64,000 nt of DNA from Thermobifida halotolerans (GTDB lineage Bacteria; Actinomycetota; Actinomycetes; Streptosporangiales; Streptosporangiaceae). Below, piece after piece: positions 18,201 to 26,557 of this stretch (the stretch's first letter is position 1; each line of letters opens with the position of its first letter). Under the pieces are notes generated by a model. It ran no database searches. It had not been told where the DNA came from and saw only the letters and a list, made by a program, of their open reading frames with translations. The position numbers and the translations under genes were made by a program. The stretch is taken from NCBI RefSeq assembly GCF_003574835.2, contig NZ_CP063196.1:4960001-5024000 (forward strand). The letters are read 5' to 3'.

Positions 18201-18924
18201 CGGCTCCCGGCCCGGCTCCTACGGCGCGGGCATCCTCCAGCTCATCGACTCCGGGAACTGGCGCACCGACGCCGACCTCGCCGAGGTCTACACCGCGTGG
18301 GGCGGTTTCGCCTACGGCCGCGGCCTGCACGGCGAGCCCGCCGCCGAGGACATGCGCGCCAACTACCGGCGTATCGCGGTGGCGGCGAAGAACACCGACA
18401 CCCGCGAGCACGACATCGCCGACTCCGACGACTACTTCCAGTACCACGGCGGTATGGTCGCCACCGTGCGTGCCCTCACCGGCGCCGCCCCGAGGGCCTA
18501 CATCGGCGACTCCACCACCCCCGACCAGGTGCGTACCCGGTCGTTGGGGGAGGAGACCGCCCGCGTGTTCCGGGCGCGGGTCGTCAACCCCCGGTGGCTG
18601 GCGGCGATGCGCCGCCACGGCTACAAGGGCGCGTTCGAGTTGGCGGCGACCGTCGACTACCTGTTCGGTTACGACGCGACCGCCGGTGTGGTCGCCGACT
18701 GGATGTACGAGACCCTCGCCCAGACCTACGTCCTGGACGCCGAGAACCAGGAGTTCCTGCGCCAGGCCAATCCGTGGGCGCTGCGCGGCATCGTCGAACG
18801 GCTCACCGAGGCCGCCGACCGCAAGCTGTGGGAGGCGCCCGATCCCGCGACGATGGACGCGCTGCGCCAGGTCTACCTCGACGTCGAGGGGGACCTGGAG
18901 GACCGGGGGACGGAGCGCCCATGA
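15283..18924 (+). CDS. cobN: Cobaltochelatase subunit CobN
   Basis: Large catalytic subunit that binds hydrogenobyrinic acid a,c-diamide and inserts cobalt with an ATP-driven partner. 1213 residues, close to the family norm. Typical CobN segments: YYRAHQVSGNTRFVHDL, LSAYPTKHSRVGNAVGLDTP, HLGKHGSMEWLPGKNA and the C-terminal HYGYKGAFELAA-like stretch (RRHGYKGAFELAATVDY). The ATG at 15283 follows the riboswitch leader. The probable partner is the ChlI/ChlD-type protein at 3991-6012, also behind a cobalamin riboswitch. Overlaps cobF by four bases. Confidence 0.97.
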   Translation: MPRVALLSTSDTDLLSARASGADYVWANPSRISVTGDGPGSLPALLDGADLVVVRILGSARSWQQGLDRVLARGVPVVVLGGEQTPDAELMAHSTVPVGTAAEAHRYLAYGGPANLAALHGFLCDTVLLGGEGFDPPTELPEWGLLDRPPRPGAEGAEPDAALPRVGILYYRAHQVSGNTRFVHDLADAVDATGEAVAVPLYCSSLRGAPADLIAELGTLDALVVTVLAAGGARPATAGAGGDDEAWDVAELARLDVPILQALCLTWGRDQWEASDDGVSPMDSASQIAVPEFDGRIITVPFSFKEFDDEGLPRYVTDPERCRRAADIAVAHARLRHTPPERRRVAVVLSAYPTKHSRVGNAVGLDTPVSAVRLLRAMRDAGYDLGDGLPGLDLADDTEAGNTLIHALIEAGGQDEEWLTAEQMAGNPVRIPAERYREWTAELPAELTDAMAEAWGEPPGTLFVDDGDIVLATLQAGNVVLMIQPPRGFGENPVAIYHDPDLPPSHHYLAAYRWLERGFGAHAIVHLGKHGSMEWLPGKNAALSAACATDAAVGALPLVYPFLVNDPGEGAQAKRRAHATIVDHLVPPMARAESYGDIARLEQLLDEHANIAAMDPAKLPAIRAQIWTLIQAAKLDHDLGLSERPHDAEFDDFLLHVDGWLCEVKDAQIRDGLHVLGAAPTGPARVNLVLAILRASQVWSGQAGAVPGLRRALGLDGDTGDLARVDAVEARARALVEAMEEADWDPGAAQAAAERLGEADPDVVRVLRFAAEEVVPRLAGTGHEIDAVLHALDGGYVPAGPSGSPLRGLVNVLPTGRNFYTVDPRAVPSRLAYETGAALADALIDRYRAETGEYPRSVGLSVWGTSAMRTSGDDIAEVLALLGVRPEWDEESRRVRKLTVIPPQELGRPRIDVTVRISGFFRDAFPHVVAMLDDAVRMVAELDEPDEVNYVRAHARRDLAEHGDADRAVRRIFGSRPGSYGAGILQLIDSGNWRTDADLAEVYTAWGGFAYGRGLHGEPAAEDMRANYRRIAVAAKNTDTREHDIADSDDYFQYHGGMVATVRALTGAAPRAYIGDSTTPDQVRTRSLGEETARVFRARVVNPRWLAAMRRHGYKGAFELAATVDYLFGYDATAGVVADWMYETLAQTYVLDAENQEFLRQANPWALRGIVERLTEAADRKLWEAPDPATMDALRQVYLDVEGDLEDRGTERP

Positions 18925-19712
18925 CCCGGCGGGCGCTGCTCATCGGCATCGGTCCGGGCGGGCCCGACCAGCTCACCGTCGAGGCGGTCCGGGCGCTCAA
19001 CGAGGTCGACGTCTTCCTGGTCGCCGACAAGGAGGCGGAGGCGGGCCGGGCGGGCACCGGCGACCTCGTGGCGCTGCGCGAGGAGATCTGCCGCCGCCAC
19101 ATCACCGGGGACGGCTACCGGATCGTCGCGGTACCGGACCCGCCCCGGGACCGCGCCCCCAAGACGGACCGCGCGTACGGCGACGAGGTCCGGGACTGGC
19201 ACGCCGCCCGGGCCCGCGCCTACGCGCGCGTCCTCCTCGAACAGACCGGTCCCGACGACACGGTCGGTTTCCTGGTGTGGGGCGACCCGAGCCTCTACGA
19301 CAGCACGATCCGGGTGGTGGAGCGGGTCCGTGAGACCGGTGAGGTGGACCTCGACTACCGGGTGGTTCCCGGGGTCAGCAGTGTCCAGGCGCTCGCCGCC
19401 CGGTACCGGCTGGTGCTCAACCGGATCGGCAGCCCGGTCACCGTCACCACCGGTCGGCGGCTGGCCACCGACGTCGCCTCCGGCGCCGACAACCTGGTGG
19501 TGATGCTCGACGGCAACCTGGCCTGCGCCGACCTGCCCGGCGACGCCTGGGACATCTGGTGGGGCGCCAACCTCGGCACCGACGGTGAGGAGTTGGTCGC
19601 CGGGCCGCTCGGCGAGGTCGTCGACACCGTCCGCGCCGCCCGCGCCCGCGTCAGGGCGTCCCGGGGCTGGGTGATGGACATCTACCTGCTGCGCCGCCGC
19701 TCTCCGACCTGA
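18921..19712 (+). CDS. cobF: Precorrin-6A synthase (deacetylating) CobF
   Basis: SAM-dependent C1 methylation of precorrin-5 with loss of the acetyl group, a step specific to the aerobic pathway. 263 residues with IGIGPGGPDQLTVEAVRAL at the N-terminus, FLVWGDPSLYDSTIR and VVPGVSSVQALAARY, the tetrapyrrole-methylase core. Characteristic CobF features include LVADKEAE and the WWGANLGTDGE segment near the C-terminus. ATG overlaps the cobN stop (ATGA). Confidence 0.95.
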   Translation: MTRRALLIGIGPGGPDQLTVEAVRALNEVDVFLVADKEAEAGRAGTGDLVALREEICRRHITGDGYRIVAVPDPPRDRAPKTDRAYGDEVRDWHAARARAYARVLLEQTGPDDTVGFLVWGDPSLYDSTIRVVERVRETGEVDLDYRVVPGVSSVQALAARYRLVLNRIGSPVTVTTGRRLATDVASGADNLVVMLDGNLACADLPGDAWDIWWGANLGTDGEELVAGPLGEVVDTVRAARARVRASRGWVMDIYLLRRRSPT

Positions 19713-19724
19713 CGCCTCCCGCCG

Positions 19725-19746
19725 CCCCGGCCGGAAGCGGCCGGGG
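19725..19746 (+). terminator. Terminator after cobF
   Basis: Perfect 9-base GC stem (CCCCGGCCG at 19725-19733 with 19738-19746) and a GAAG tetraloop, 12 bases after the cobF stop. There is no T-tract, as is usual in high-GC actinobacteria. Confidence 0.7.
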
Positions 19747-20001
19747 AGCGGGCCTCCGGTCCCCGAGCGGGGCGTGGTGGGGCGGCAGAGACGGCTGGGG
19801 CGGGAAGTGCCGTGGCGGACTCCCCGCCTCTGCGACGGAGCGCACGCCGCCTCTCCCCTGGGGCCGTCAGCTGGCGGATCGGCGGCCGGAGGGCGGCCGT
19901 CCGCGACCGGCCGTGGGCAGCGACCTCCGCTTCCCGGGCGATTCGGGCGGGGCGCCCCTAACGTTGCCGGGACGGTTCCGACCCGCGGAAAGGAAGCGGC
20001 C

Positions 20002-20499
20002 TTGTTCCCCGGCTTCGCACGTGTTGTCAGACGCTCCGCTCTGGTTCTCGGCCTGGCGGCGGCCGCGGTGATGAGCACCGCTGCCCCCGCCTCCGCGCAC
20101 TCGCTTGACTCGGCTGTTGTCTCCGAGGCGGGATGCGGCTGGTCCAACGGCAACTACACCGTGCTCCACAGCGACGCGATCGAGGTGGACCTCCCCGGCC
20201 ACGCCTACGAGCGGATGGGCACCGTGTACCTGCTGTGGAACGCCCAGTACGGGGAGAACTGCGTGGTCGCCCTGCGAACCGGGGACGCGCACGGGGTCGC
20301 GAGCGACACGCAGGCGCTGCTCGCCGTCCAGGCGGGCTCCACCGTCGTCAGGCACCGCGACGGGGGCGACTACGCGCACTACGCGGCGGCGAGCGGTCCC
20401 GCCGCCAACCAGTGCGTGAGGTACGAGGCGCTGATCCAGTCCCCCTTCACCGGCGTCTGGACCTACGGAGGCCGCCCGACCTGGGGCAACTGCGGCTGA
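20002..20499 (+). CDS. Secreted SapA-like (spore-associated protein A) protein
   Basis: 165-residue exported protein. Signal peptide of about 33 residues: basic FARVVRRSA, hydrophobic LVLGLAAAAVM, cleavage after APASA. The mature part has four Cys spaced as in spore-associated protein A (GCGWSNG, GENCVVALR, NQCVRYE, WGNCG) and the family pattern GTVYLLWNAQYG. Start taken as TTG 20002 with AGGAAG five bases upstream, because it puts the signal peptide at the N-terminus; a longer open frame to 19774 is rejected. Monocistronic. SapA proteins are found on Streptomyces spores, but their function is unknown. Confidence 0.72.
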   Translation: MFPGFARVVRRSALVLGLAAAAVMSTAAPASAHSLDSAVVSEAGCGWSNGNYTVLHSDAIEVDLPGHAYERMGTVYLLWNAQYGENCVVALRTGDAHGVASDTQALLAVQAGSTVVRHRDGGDYAHYAAASGPAANQCVRYEALIQSPFTGVWTYGGRPTWGNCG

Positions 20500-20635
20500 C
20501 CGGCGGTCCGCCCTCCCGAACGCGGCGTCCGGGCGCCCGACCACGGTGGCGGACCCCGTGCCGCCGGATTCGCACCGGAACTCCCCGAGCACCGCGGCAC
20601 CGGAACGGTACGGCGGTGTCGGACGGAGCCACCGC

Positions 20636-20664
20636 CCCGCCCCCGGGAAGGCCCCGGGGGCGGG
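20636..20664. terminator. Bidirectional terminator between convergent genes
   Basis: Perfect 12-base stem (20636-20647 with 20653-20664) and a five-base loop, placed between the SapA-like gene (+) and the hydrolase (-), six bases past the hydrolase stop. Confidence 0.75.
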
Positions 20665-20669
20665 ATGTG

Positions 20670-21728
20670 TCACGCCTGCTCCAGCCCGTCCACCAGGGCG
20701 TCCAGGAACTCCTCGGGGCGTTCCAGGTGCGGGCTGTGGCCCGCGCCGTCGATCACCGTCTCCGTGTACCGTCCGCCCGCCTCGGCGTAGCGGTCCAGCA
20801 GGCGCCTGGTCTGGGAGACCATCGGCTGCGGGGGCGCCTGCTCGGGACCGGGCCAGCCCTCGACCGCGCCGATCGAGCCGAGGTGGGCGAGGTCGAGCAG
20901 TGAGGTGTCGGAGACGATCACGTCGCGGTCGCCGCGGACCCACCGCACCGGCGGCTTGGGGTCGATCTTCTCCAGGCCCTCGATCCGCAGGTGCAGCGGC
21001 GACATCGTGTTGAGCACGCCCCTGGTTCCGGGGGCCGTGCCGGGCCAGGCGTCCGTGGCCGTGGAGTCGCCCGGGTAGTGGTCGTCGCCGGTGCGGGTGG
21101 ACAGCATCGAGTCCAGGTAGCGGTCCACCGTCTCGGGATCGGCGGTGAAGCCGGGGGCGACGTAGGTGGTCAGGAACACCTGGAGCGGGCTGGTCGGCGC
21201 CTCGTCCGAACGGTCCCCGGCGGCCAGGCGGGCCACGAAGTCGGGGTTGGCGGTGCCGCCGCCGGAGCCCGCGCCCGACGGGTGGTTGAGCGCGCCGTCC
21301 ACGCCGTGCGTGCCCCCGAAACCGTACGGCGAGACCGGGTTGACCAGGGTCAGCGACGCCACCCGCGCGGGCGCGGCCTGCGTGACGCGCAGGACCACGC
21401 CGCCGCCCATGCTCCACCCGACCAGGTGCGCCCGCTCCAGGCCGTAGGCGTCGAGGAAGGCCAGCACGTCGTCGGCGTAGTCGTCGAGTCCGCGGGTCGC
21501 GTCCACCGGCAGCGGGTCGCTGTCGCCGAACCCGCGCAGGTCCACGGCGACGGGCCGGTACCGTTCGGGCAGCGCGAGCATGGTCTCCTGCCAGAACAGG
21601 CTGGAGGAGACGTTGCCGTGCACGAACACCACGGGTTCGCCGTCGCGCCCCAGGTGCAGGGTGTGCACGGTGAGCCTGGAGGTGGGCACCCGTTGGCCGG
21701 TCACTCCGGAAAGCAGTCGAGTGGTCAA
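20670..21728 (-). CDS. Alpha/beta hydrolase
   Basis: 352-residue alpha/beta-hydrolase fold protein. Oxyanion-hole motif VFVHGNVSSS, nucleophile elbow GWSMGGG (Ser near residue 106), acid in the VRGDRDVIV region and catalytic His in GAGHSPHLE near the C-terminus. The 80-residue insertion between the core and the last strands (PYGFGGTHGVDG onward) acts as a lid. No signal peptide, so cytoplasmic. TTG start at 21728 is supported by GGAAGG eight bases upstream. Substrate unknown; it resembles the epoxide hydrolase/haloperoxidase-like subgroup rather than a lipase. Confidence 0.88.
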   Translation of the reverse strand: MTTRLLSGVTGQRVPTSRLTVHTLHLGRDGEPVVFVHGNVSSSLFWQETMLALPERYRPVAVDLRGFGDSDPLPVDATRGLDDYADDVLAFLDAYGLERAHLVGWSMGGGVVLRVTQAAPARVASLTLVNPVSPYGFGGTHGVDGALNHPSGAGSGGGTANPDFVARLAAGDRSDEAPTSPLQVFLTTYVAPGFTADPETVDRYLDSMLSTRTGDDHYPGDSTATDAWPGTAPGTRGVLNTMSPLHLRIEGLEKIDPKPPVRWVRGDRDVIVSDTSLLDLAHLGSIGAVEGWPGPEQAPPQPMVSQTRRLLDRYAEAGGRYTETVIDGAGHSPHLERPEEFLDALVDGLEQA

Positions 21729-21915
21729 CGCTTTTCCTTCCTGTCACCGTGGCGAGAACGGCACGGCCACCGGTTGCGGACGGCGGCCGGGCCCGGTTCT
21801 CCCACGAACCCGTGTCGTGCTGATTCTTCCCGAGGGGAGGTGACCTGGACCATGTCGGGAACCCACACCGGGAGACGGGGGGATGTGTGGGCTTCCCACC
21901 AATGGCGCTTCCTGG

Positions 21916-21957
21916 CGGAAACCGCTGGTGAGGTGCGGTTTCGGTCCGCTCATGTCA
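21916..21957. promoter_or_regulatory. Inverted repeat / repeat copy B in a divergent promoter region
   Basis: Perfect 8-base arms GAAACCGC (21918-21925) and GCGGTTTC (21935-21942) around nine bases, inside the 297-base gap between the hydrolase (-) and the flavodoxin-like gene (+). The same sequence, degenerate, occurs at 8340-8382. Candidate operator or mobile intergenic repeat; the rest of this gap shows nothing recognisable. Confidence 0.45.
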
Positions 21958-22025
21958 GGCCGTCACCAGGAGACGGGTCCCGCTCCACCGCCGACCCGGG
22001 GCGCTCCGACCGCGATACTGGGGAC

Positions 22026-22490
22026 ATGGCTCGACTGCTGATCGTGCACCACACCGCGTCCCCCTCCACCCAGGCGATGCTGGAGTCGGTGCTGGAGGGG
22101 GCGCGCACCGACGAGGTCGAGGGAGTCGAGGTGGTCACCCGCGCGGCGCTGGCCGCCACCGCGGTCGACGTGCTCGCCGCCGACGCGGTGATCCTGGGCA
22201 CCCCCGCCAACATCGGTTACATGTCCGGCGCCCTCAAACACTTCTTCGACGTCGTGTACTACCCCTGCCTGTCCGAGACGGCCGGTCTGCCCTACGCGCT
22301 GTACGTGCACGGCAACAACGACACCGCCGGGGCGGTCCGCGCGGTCGAGTCGATCGCCGGGGGCCTGTCCTGGCAGCGCCACCGGCCCCCGGTCACCGTC
22401 GTCGGCGACCTCGACCGCGCCGACCGGGAGGCGTGCTGGGAACTGGGCGCGGTCACCGCACTGGCCGCCGCCGAACGGGCACGGGGATGA
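22026..22490 (+). CDS. Flavodoxin-like NAD(P)H-dependent oxidoreductase
   Basis: 154-residue flavodoxin-fold protein: N-terminal phosphate-binding LLIVHHTASPSTQAM, then AVILGTPANIGYMSGALKHFFD, the typical FMN-site segment of the FMN-reductase/WrbA-like class, and YVHGNNDTAGAV. Probably binds FMN and reduces quinones or other electron acceptors; no partner gene identifies the substrate. ATG at 22026 follows ACTGGGGAC. The upstream open frame antisense to the hydrolase is not used. Confidence 0.85.
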   Translation: MARLLIVHHTASPSTQAMLESVLEGARTDEVEGVEVVTRAALAATAVDVLAADAVILGTPANIGYMSGALKHFFDVVYYPCLSETAGLPYALYVHGNNDTAGAVRAVESIAGGLSWQRHRPPVTVVGDLDRADREACWELGAVTALAAAERARG

Positions 22491-22591
22491 GCGAAACAGC
22501 ACACGACCGGGAATAACGACATTCCGTGGACGTTCTACGGCGTCCGACGTGGTCCGGGGCAGACTGGAAAACCGGCTGTCGAGGGGGACCG

Positions 22592-23509
22592 GTGGATCGG
22601 GTGCGCGTGTGGGTGCTCTGGGCGGGGACAGCCCTGATCCTGGCATGCCTGCTCGTCGTGGCCACCGCCTACGCCACGGGCGTCGGCTGGATCGACCCCC
22701 ACAGTCCCGTCTCCCTGCCCCGGGTCTACTGGGTGCCCGCGGCGCTCGGCGCCGCACTGGCCTGGCTGCTGTCCCCGCGCCGCGGCAGGGCCGAACTCGA
22801 CGAGCGGGTCGGGTTGGCGCTCAAGGGGCACCCGATCGGCCGCGAACTGACCCGGCTGCTCCTGTGCCTGCTCGCCTTCCTGCTGGGCGCGGTCCTGTTC
22901 ACGCGGTTGTTCGAACTCTTCGGCGGTTCCCTGTACATCCTGGGCACGCCGGTGGCCAGAGCGGTGTTCCTGGCCGCCCTGCCCGTCCTGCTGATCGACC
23001 GGGCCGGACAGTTGCGCGTGGGCCGCGTCACGGACATGCAGACCCTCTCGCTGCGGGTCCGGGAGCCCTGGCGCTGGTGGGGGGCGGTGCCCGTTGCCGC
23101 GGCACTGGCGGCCGTCCTCACCCACCGGTGGGACGCGCTGCAGTCCGTGGGAGCGCTGGAGCTCCTGCTCGGAACGCTGGCGATCCTGCTGGTCGTCGCG
23201 GTACCGGAGGAGGTCTTCTTCCGCGGTCTGCTGCAGACCAGACTGGAGGCGGTCCTGGGCACGGCGGCGGGGATCGTGCTGACGGCGCTGCTGTTCGCCG
23301 TCACCTACGCGGCCCTCGGCGCCTACGCCGACTTCTTCCGCTTCGACGCGCACGCCGTCGGCGGCGACTACGTGGCGGCCATCGCCGGATACGGGGTCGC
23401 CGGTCTGCTCTACGGCTACCTGTGGACCCGCTACCGCAACATGTGGCTCAACGTCGCGCTGCGGACCGGACTCCTCACGGCTGTCGTGGCCTCCGGGATC
23501 GTCCTGTGA
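22592..23509 (+). CDS. CPBP-family intramembrane metalloprotease
   Basis: 305-residue polytopic membrane protein with about eight hydrophobic segments. The Abi/CPBP motif 1 (PEEVFFRGLLQTRLE, EExxxR near residue 206) is present; the later His motifs expected in the family are less clear (a candidate is in FFRFDAHAVGGDY). GTG start at 22592 with GAGGGGG upstream; 22 extra residues from an upstream ATG would lack a binding site. Related proteins process prenylated or membrane substrates, but many bacterial members have no known substrate. Confidence 0.82.
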   Translation: MDRVRVWVLWAGTALILACLLVVATAYATGVGWIDPHSPVSLPRVYWVPAALGAALAWLLSPRRGRAELDERVGLALKGHPIGRELTRLLLCLLAFLLGAVLFTRLFELFGGSLYILGTPVARAVFLAALPVLLIDRAGQLRVGRVTDMQTLSLRVREPWRWWGAVPVAAALAAVLTHRWDALQSVGALELLLGTLAILLVVAVPEEVFFRGLLQTRLEAVLGTAAGIVLTALLFAVTYAALGAYADFFRFDAHAVGGDYVAAIAGYGVAGLLYGYLWTRYRNMWLNVALRTGLLTAVVASGIVL

Positions 23510-23525
23510 CGGCGACCGGCGGTCA

Positions 23526-23566
23526 CCTTCCGCTCACCGGAAGGACACGTGGCGGTCTCCCACGTG
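23526..23566 (+). promoter_or_regulatory. Stem-loop and paired CACGTG sites
   Basis: A 7-base stem with five-base loop (CCTTCCG 23526-23532, CGGAAGG 23538-23544), followed by two CACGTG palindromes at 23546-23551 and 23561-23566, one and a half helical turns apart. The stem may end CPBP transcription; the paired palindromes, 60 bases before the next start, look like an operator. Confidence 0.4.
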
Positions 23567-23625
23567 ATGCCTGATATGTGAAGAATCGGCTGCCCGGTCA
23601 GTGTGTACGGCAGTTCGGGGGAAAC

Positions 23626-24822
23626 GTGGCTGGACCGACCACACGGAGCAGAAGCCCTCTGAGCCCCCTGGTCATCGTGCTGATGGCGATCGCCGCGCTG
23701 CTCGCAGCGGTCCTCGTGGCAGTGGTCGCCGTGCGGTTCGTCGGAGCGCGCGCGGTGGTCGTCACCGGAGTCATCGGTTCGGAGAAGGAACCGTTCTTCG
23801 CCAACCCCGAGGTGCGGGCCCGCTTCGCGGAGCTCGGCTACACGGTCGAGGTGCGCACCGCCGGGTCGCGCGCCATCGCAACCACCGACCTGACCGGATA
23901 CGACTTCGGGTTCCCCGGCAGCACCTCCTCGGCCGAGAAGCTGAAGGCCGCCGTCGGCGTCGACCACGACCACCAGCCGTTCCACTCGCCGATGGTGATC
24001 CTCACCCGGCAGCCCGTGATCGAGTCACTGGTCGGCGCCGAACTGGTCACGCGGGGCCCGGACGGGGTGCACACCTTCGACATGGCCGCCTACCTGGAGT
24101 TGACCGGGGAACGCACCCGGTGGCGGGACCTTCCCGGCGGCGGCGGGTTCGGCTCCGCCAACCGCAACGAGGTGCTGGTCCGCACCACCGACCCGCGCAG
24201 CTCCAACTCCGCCGCGATGTACCTCGCCGTCGTCAGCTACCTCCTCAACGGCGAGAAGGTGGTCACCGACCCCGACACCGAGACGCTGGACGAGGCGGCC
24301 CGCCTGTTCCTCGCCCAGGGCGACCCGCCGCAGACCTCCCAGCAGCCCTTCGACCACTTCCTCGCGCTCGGTGCGGGCCACACCCCGCTGCTGTGGGCCT
24401 ACGAGGCGCAGTACGTGAGCGCCGCGGTGAACCTGACCTCCTTCCCGGAGGACGTCGTGATGCTGTACCCGGCGCCCACCACGATCTCCCACCACACGCT
24501 CGTCCCCCTCACCGAGGAGGGGGACGAGGTCGGCAGGCTCCTCGTCGAGGACCCCGAACTCCAGCGGCTCGCCGCGCTCAACGGCTTCCGCCCCAGCGAT
24601 CCCGCCCAGTTCACCGGACTCGCCGACCGGCACGCAATCCCCGTTCCCGCACAGGTGACCGACGTCGTCAACGCCCCCTCCCACGGGGTCCTGGAGCAGA
24701 TGCTCAGCGAGATCGAGGACCGCTACACGGCAGACGGGGCCGCGGCCCCCGCGGCGGACGTCGGCGAGCTGCCCGACGTCACCGCCTCCCCCCGAGACCG
24801 AAGGGACCGAGGAACCCGATGA
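23626..24822 (+). CDS. Membrane-anchored solute-binding-like protein
   Basis: 398 residues. A single N-terminal membrane segment (about residues 12-38, LVIVLMAIAALLAAVLVAVV) leads to an extracellular domain that resembles periplasmic binding proteins: VVVTGVIGSEKEPFFANPEV, GYDFGFPGSTSSAEKL and the phosphate/sulfate-binding-like RSSNSAAMYLAVVSYLL. GTG at 23626 preceded by GGGGGAAAC; an extension from 23578 is possible. No ABC permease or ATPase gene is near. Its stop overlaps the start of a second solute-binding-like protein with a VWA domain (ATGA), so the two form an operon and probably a complex on the outer face of the membrane. Confidence 0.75.
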   Translation: MAGPTTRSRSPLSPLVIVLMAIAALLAAVLVAVVAVRFVGARAVVVTGVIGSEKEPFFANPEVRARFAELGYTVEVRTAGSRAIATTDLTGYDFGFPGSTSSAEKLKAAVGVDHDHQPFHSPMVILTRQPVIESLVGAELVTRGPDGVHTFDMAAYLELTGERTRWRDLPGGGGFGSANRNEVLVRTTDPRSSNSAAMYLAVVSYLLNGEKVVTDPDTETLDEAARLFLAQGDPPQTSQQPFDHFLALGAGHTPLLWAYEAQYVSAAVNLTSFPEDVVMLYPAPTTISHHTLVPLTEEGDEVGRLLVEDPELQRLAALNGFRPSDPAQFTGLADRHAIPVPAQVTDVVNAPSHGVLEQMLSEIEDRYTADGAAAPAADVGELPDVTASPRDRRDRGTR

Positions 24823-26423
24823 ACCGCGACCGCTGGATGCCGGCCGCCCTCGCGGCGGGACTGCTCCTGAGCACGGCGGCCTGCTCCGGGAGCGACCCGG
24901 CCGGTCCCGGTACACCCGGAGAACTGCGGGTGCTCGCCGGGAGCGAACTGGTCGACATGGAACCCCTGCTCCAGGAGGCCGCCGAGGAGATCGGGGTCAC
25001 CGTCCACATGGACTACACCGGCACCCTCGACGGTGTGGACATGATCCGCACGGGAGAGGTGGAGCACCGCTACGACGCGGTCTGGTTCTCCTCCAACCGC
25101 TACCTCAACCTCTATCCCGACGGCAGGGAGGCCCTGAGCGCCGAAACCCCCGTCATGGCCTCACCCGTCGTCCTCGGCGTGGGCGCCGAGGCCGCCGACC
25201 GGCTCGGCTGGGGACCCGACGACGAGGTCACCTGGGCCGACATCGCCGAAGCGGCCGCGGACGGGGAGCTCGCCTACGGCATGACCAGCCCGGCCGCCTC
25301 CAACTCCGGGTTCACGGCCCTCGTGGGCGTCGCCTCGGCGCTCGCCGACACCGGGGCGGCGCTGGAGAGCGACGACATCGCCGGGGTCACCCCCGCCCTC
25401 ACCGAGTTCTTCTCCGGTCAGCGGCTCACCGCGGGCTCGTCGGGATGGCTCGCCGAGGAGTACACGCGCCGGGCGCGGCAGGGCGAACTCGACGGGATGA
25501 TCAACTACGAGTCGGTGCTGCTGTCCCTGGACCACTCCGGTGAGCTCGGGCAACCCATGCGGATCGTCCACCCGGCGGACGGGGTGGTCACCGCCGACTA
25601 TCCGCTGTCCCTGCTGGCCACGGCGGCCGACGAGGCGGCCGAGGACTACCACACGCTCGTCGACCACCTGACCTCCCCCGAGATCCAGGAGGAGATCAGG
25701 GTCCGGACACACCGCCGCCCCCTGGCCCCGGGAGGGCAGGCCGCGGCCCAGGACTTCCCGGCCGTCACCGAACTGCCCTTCCCCGCGCGCGCGGAGGTGG
25801 TCGACCAACTGGTCGACGCCTACTTCGACAGAATCCGCAGACCCGCCCGCACCGTCTACGTGATGGACGTGTCCTACTCGATGCGGGGCGAGCGGATCGA
25901 GGGCCTGCGCTCGGCCATGCACACCCTCGCCGGTACCGACACGGACTCCCTGGCCGACCGCTATCTGCGCTTCTACGGGCGTGAGGAGGTGACCCTCATC
26001 GCCTTCGACGGGACGGTGCACCCGCCGCGGACGTTCACGGTCCCGCCGGAGGACCCCGATCCCGTCCTGGCGGACATCAGCGCGACGGTCGACGGCCTGT
26101 CCCTCGGCTCGGCCACCGCCGTCTACGACGCGCTCGCCGCGGCCTACGGCGAACTGGACGACGTCGACGAGGACGAGTTCACCTCGATCGTCCTGCTCAC
26201 CGACGGCGAGGTGAACGAGGGCATGGACTTTCCGGAGTTCCGTGACGGATTCCACCCCCGACTCTCGGAAGAAAAGCGTGACATTCCGGTGTTCACTGTG
26301 CTGTTCGGTGAGGCCAACACGGAGGAGATGACCGAACTCTCCGCGCTGGGCGGCGGCCGGGTCTTCGACGCGCGCGAGACCCCGCTCGCCGAGGTGTTCC
26401 GCGAGATTCGCGGATACCAGTGA
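24819..26423 (+). CDS. Lipoprotein with solute-binding-like and VWA domains
   Basis: 534 residues. Lipoprotein signal (LLLSTAAC, Cys 22). Residues about 35-330 form a type 2 solute-binding-like domain ([47 protein letters not shown]). Residues about 345-534 are a VWA domain with a complete MIDAS: DVSYS near 349, a Thr in GSATAVYD near 432, and TDGEVNEG near 461. VWA domains bind metal-dependently to protein ligands, so this is probably an adhesion or assembly component at the cell surface, not a transporter subunit. Similar SBP-VWA proteins exist in actinobacteria; their role is not established. Confidence 0.8.
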   Translation: MNRDRWMPAALAAGLLLSTAACSGSDPAGPGTPGELRVLAGSELVDMEPLLQEAAEEIGVTVHMDYTGTLDGVDMIRTGEVEHRYDAVWFSSNRYLNLYPDGREALSAETPVMASPVVLGVGAEAADRLGWGPDDEVTWADIAEAAADGELAYGMTSPAASNSGFTALVGVASALADTGAALESDDIAGVTPALTEFFSGQRLTAGSSGWLAEEYTRRARQGELDGMINYESVLLSLDHSGELGQPMRIVHPADGVVTADYPLSLLATAADEAAEDYHTLVDHLTSPEIQEEIRVRTHRRPLAPGGQAAAQDFPAVTELPFPARAEVVDQLVDAYFDRIRRPARTVYVMDVSYSMRGERIEGLRSAMHTLAGTDTDSLADRYLRFYGREEVTLIAFDGTVHPPRTFTVPPEDPDPVLADISATVDGLSLGSATAVYDALAAAYGELDDVDEDEFTSIVLLTDGEVNEGMDFPEFRDGFHPRLSEEKRDIPVFTVLFGEANTEEMTELSALGGGRVFDARETPLAEVFREIRGYQ

Positions 26424-26433
26424 GGCCCGCCGC

Positions 26434-26501
26434 TTTCACCTGGCCGTCACACAGTGTGCACCGAACGTCGTGCGATGCGTGTTTTGGGGTAAACCGTTAC
26501 C
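26434..26501 (+). promoter_or_regulatory. Possible PHO box and palindrome upstream of ppk
   Basis: TTTCACCTGGC (26434-26444) and CGTCACACAGT (26445-26455) resemble two adjacent 11-base PhoP repeat units of actinobacteria. Further on, GGTAA-ACCG-TTACC (26488-26501) is a perfect short inverted repeat. PhoP control of ppk is known in Streptomyces; its occurrence here is inference from weak motif matches. Confidence 0.3.
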
Positions 26502-26557
26502 GGGCATGCTGCCTGAGGCAGCGGCAGGCCGGTAGACGTGTGCGGCCGGGGGACGCC

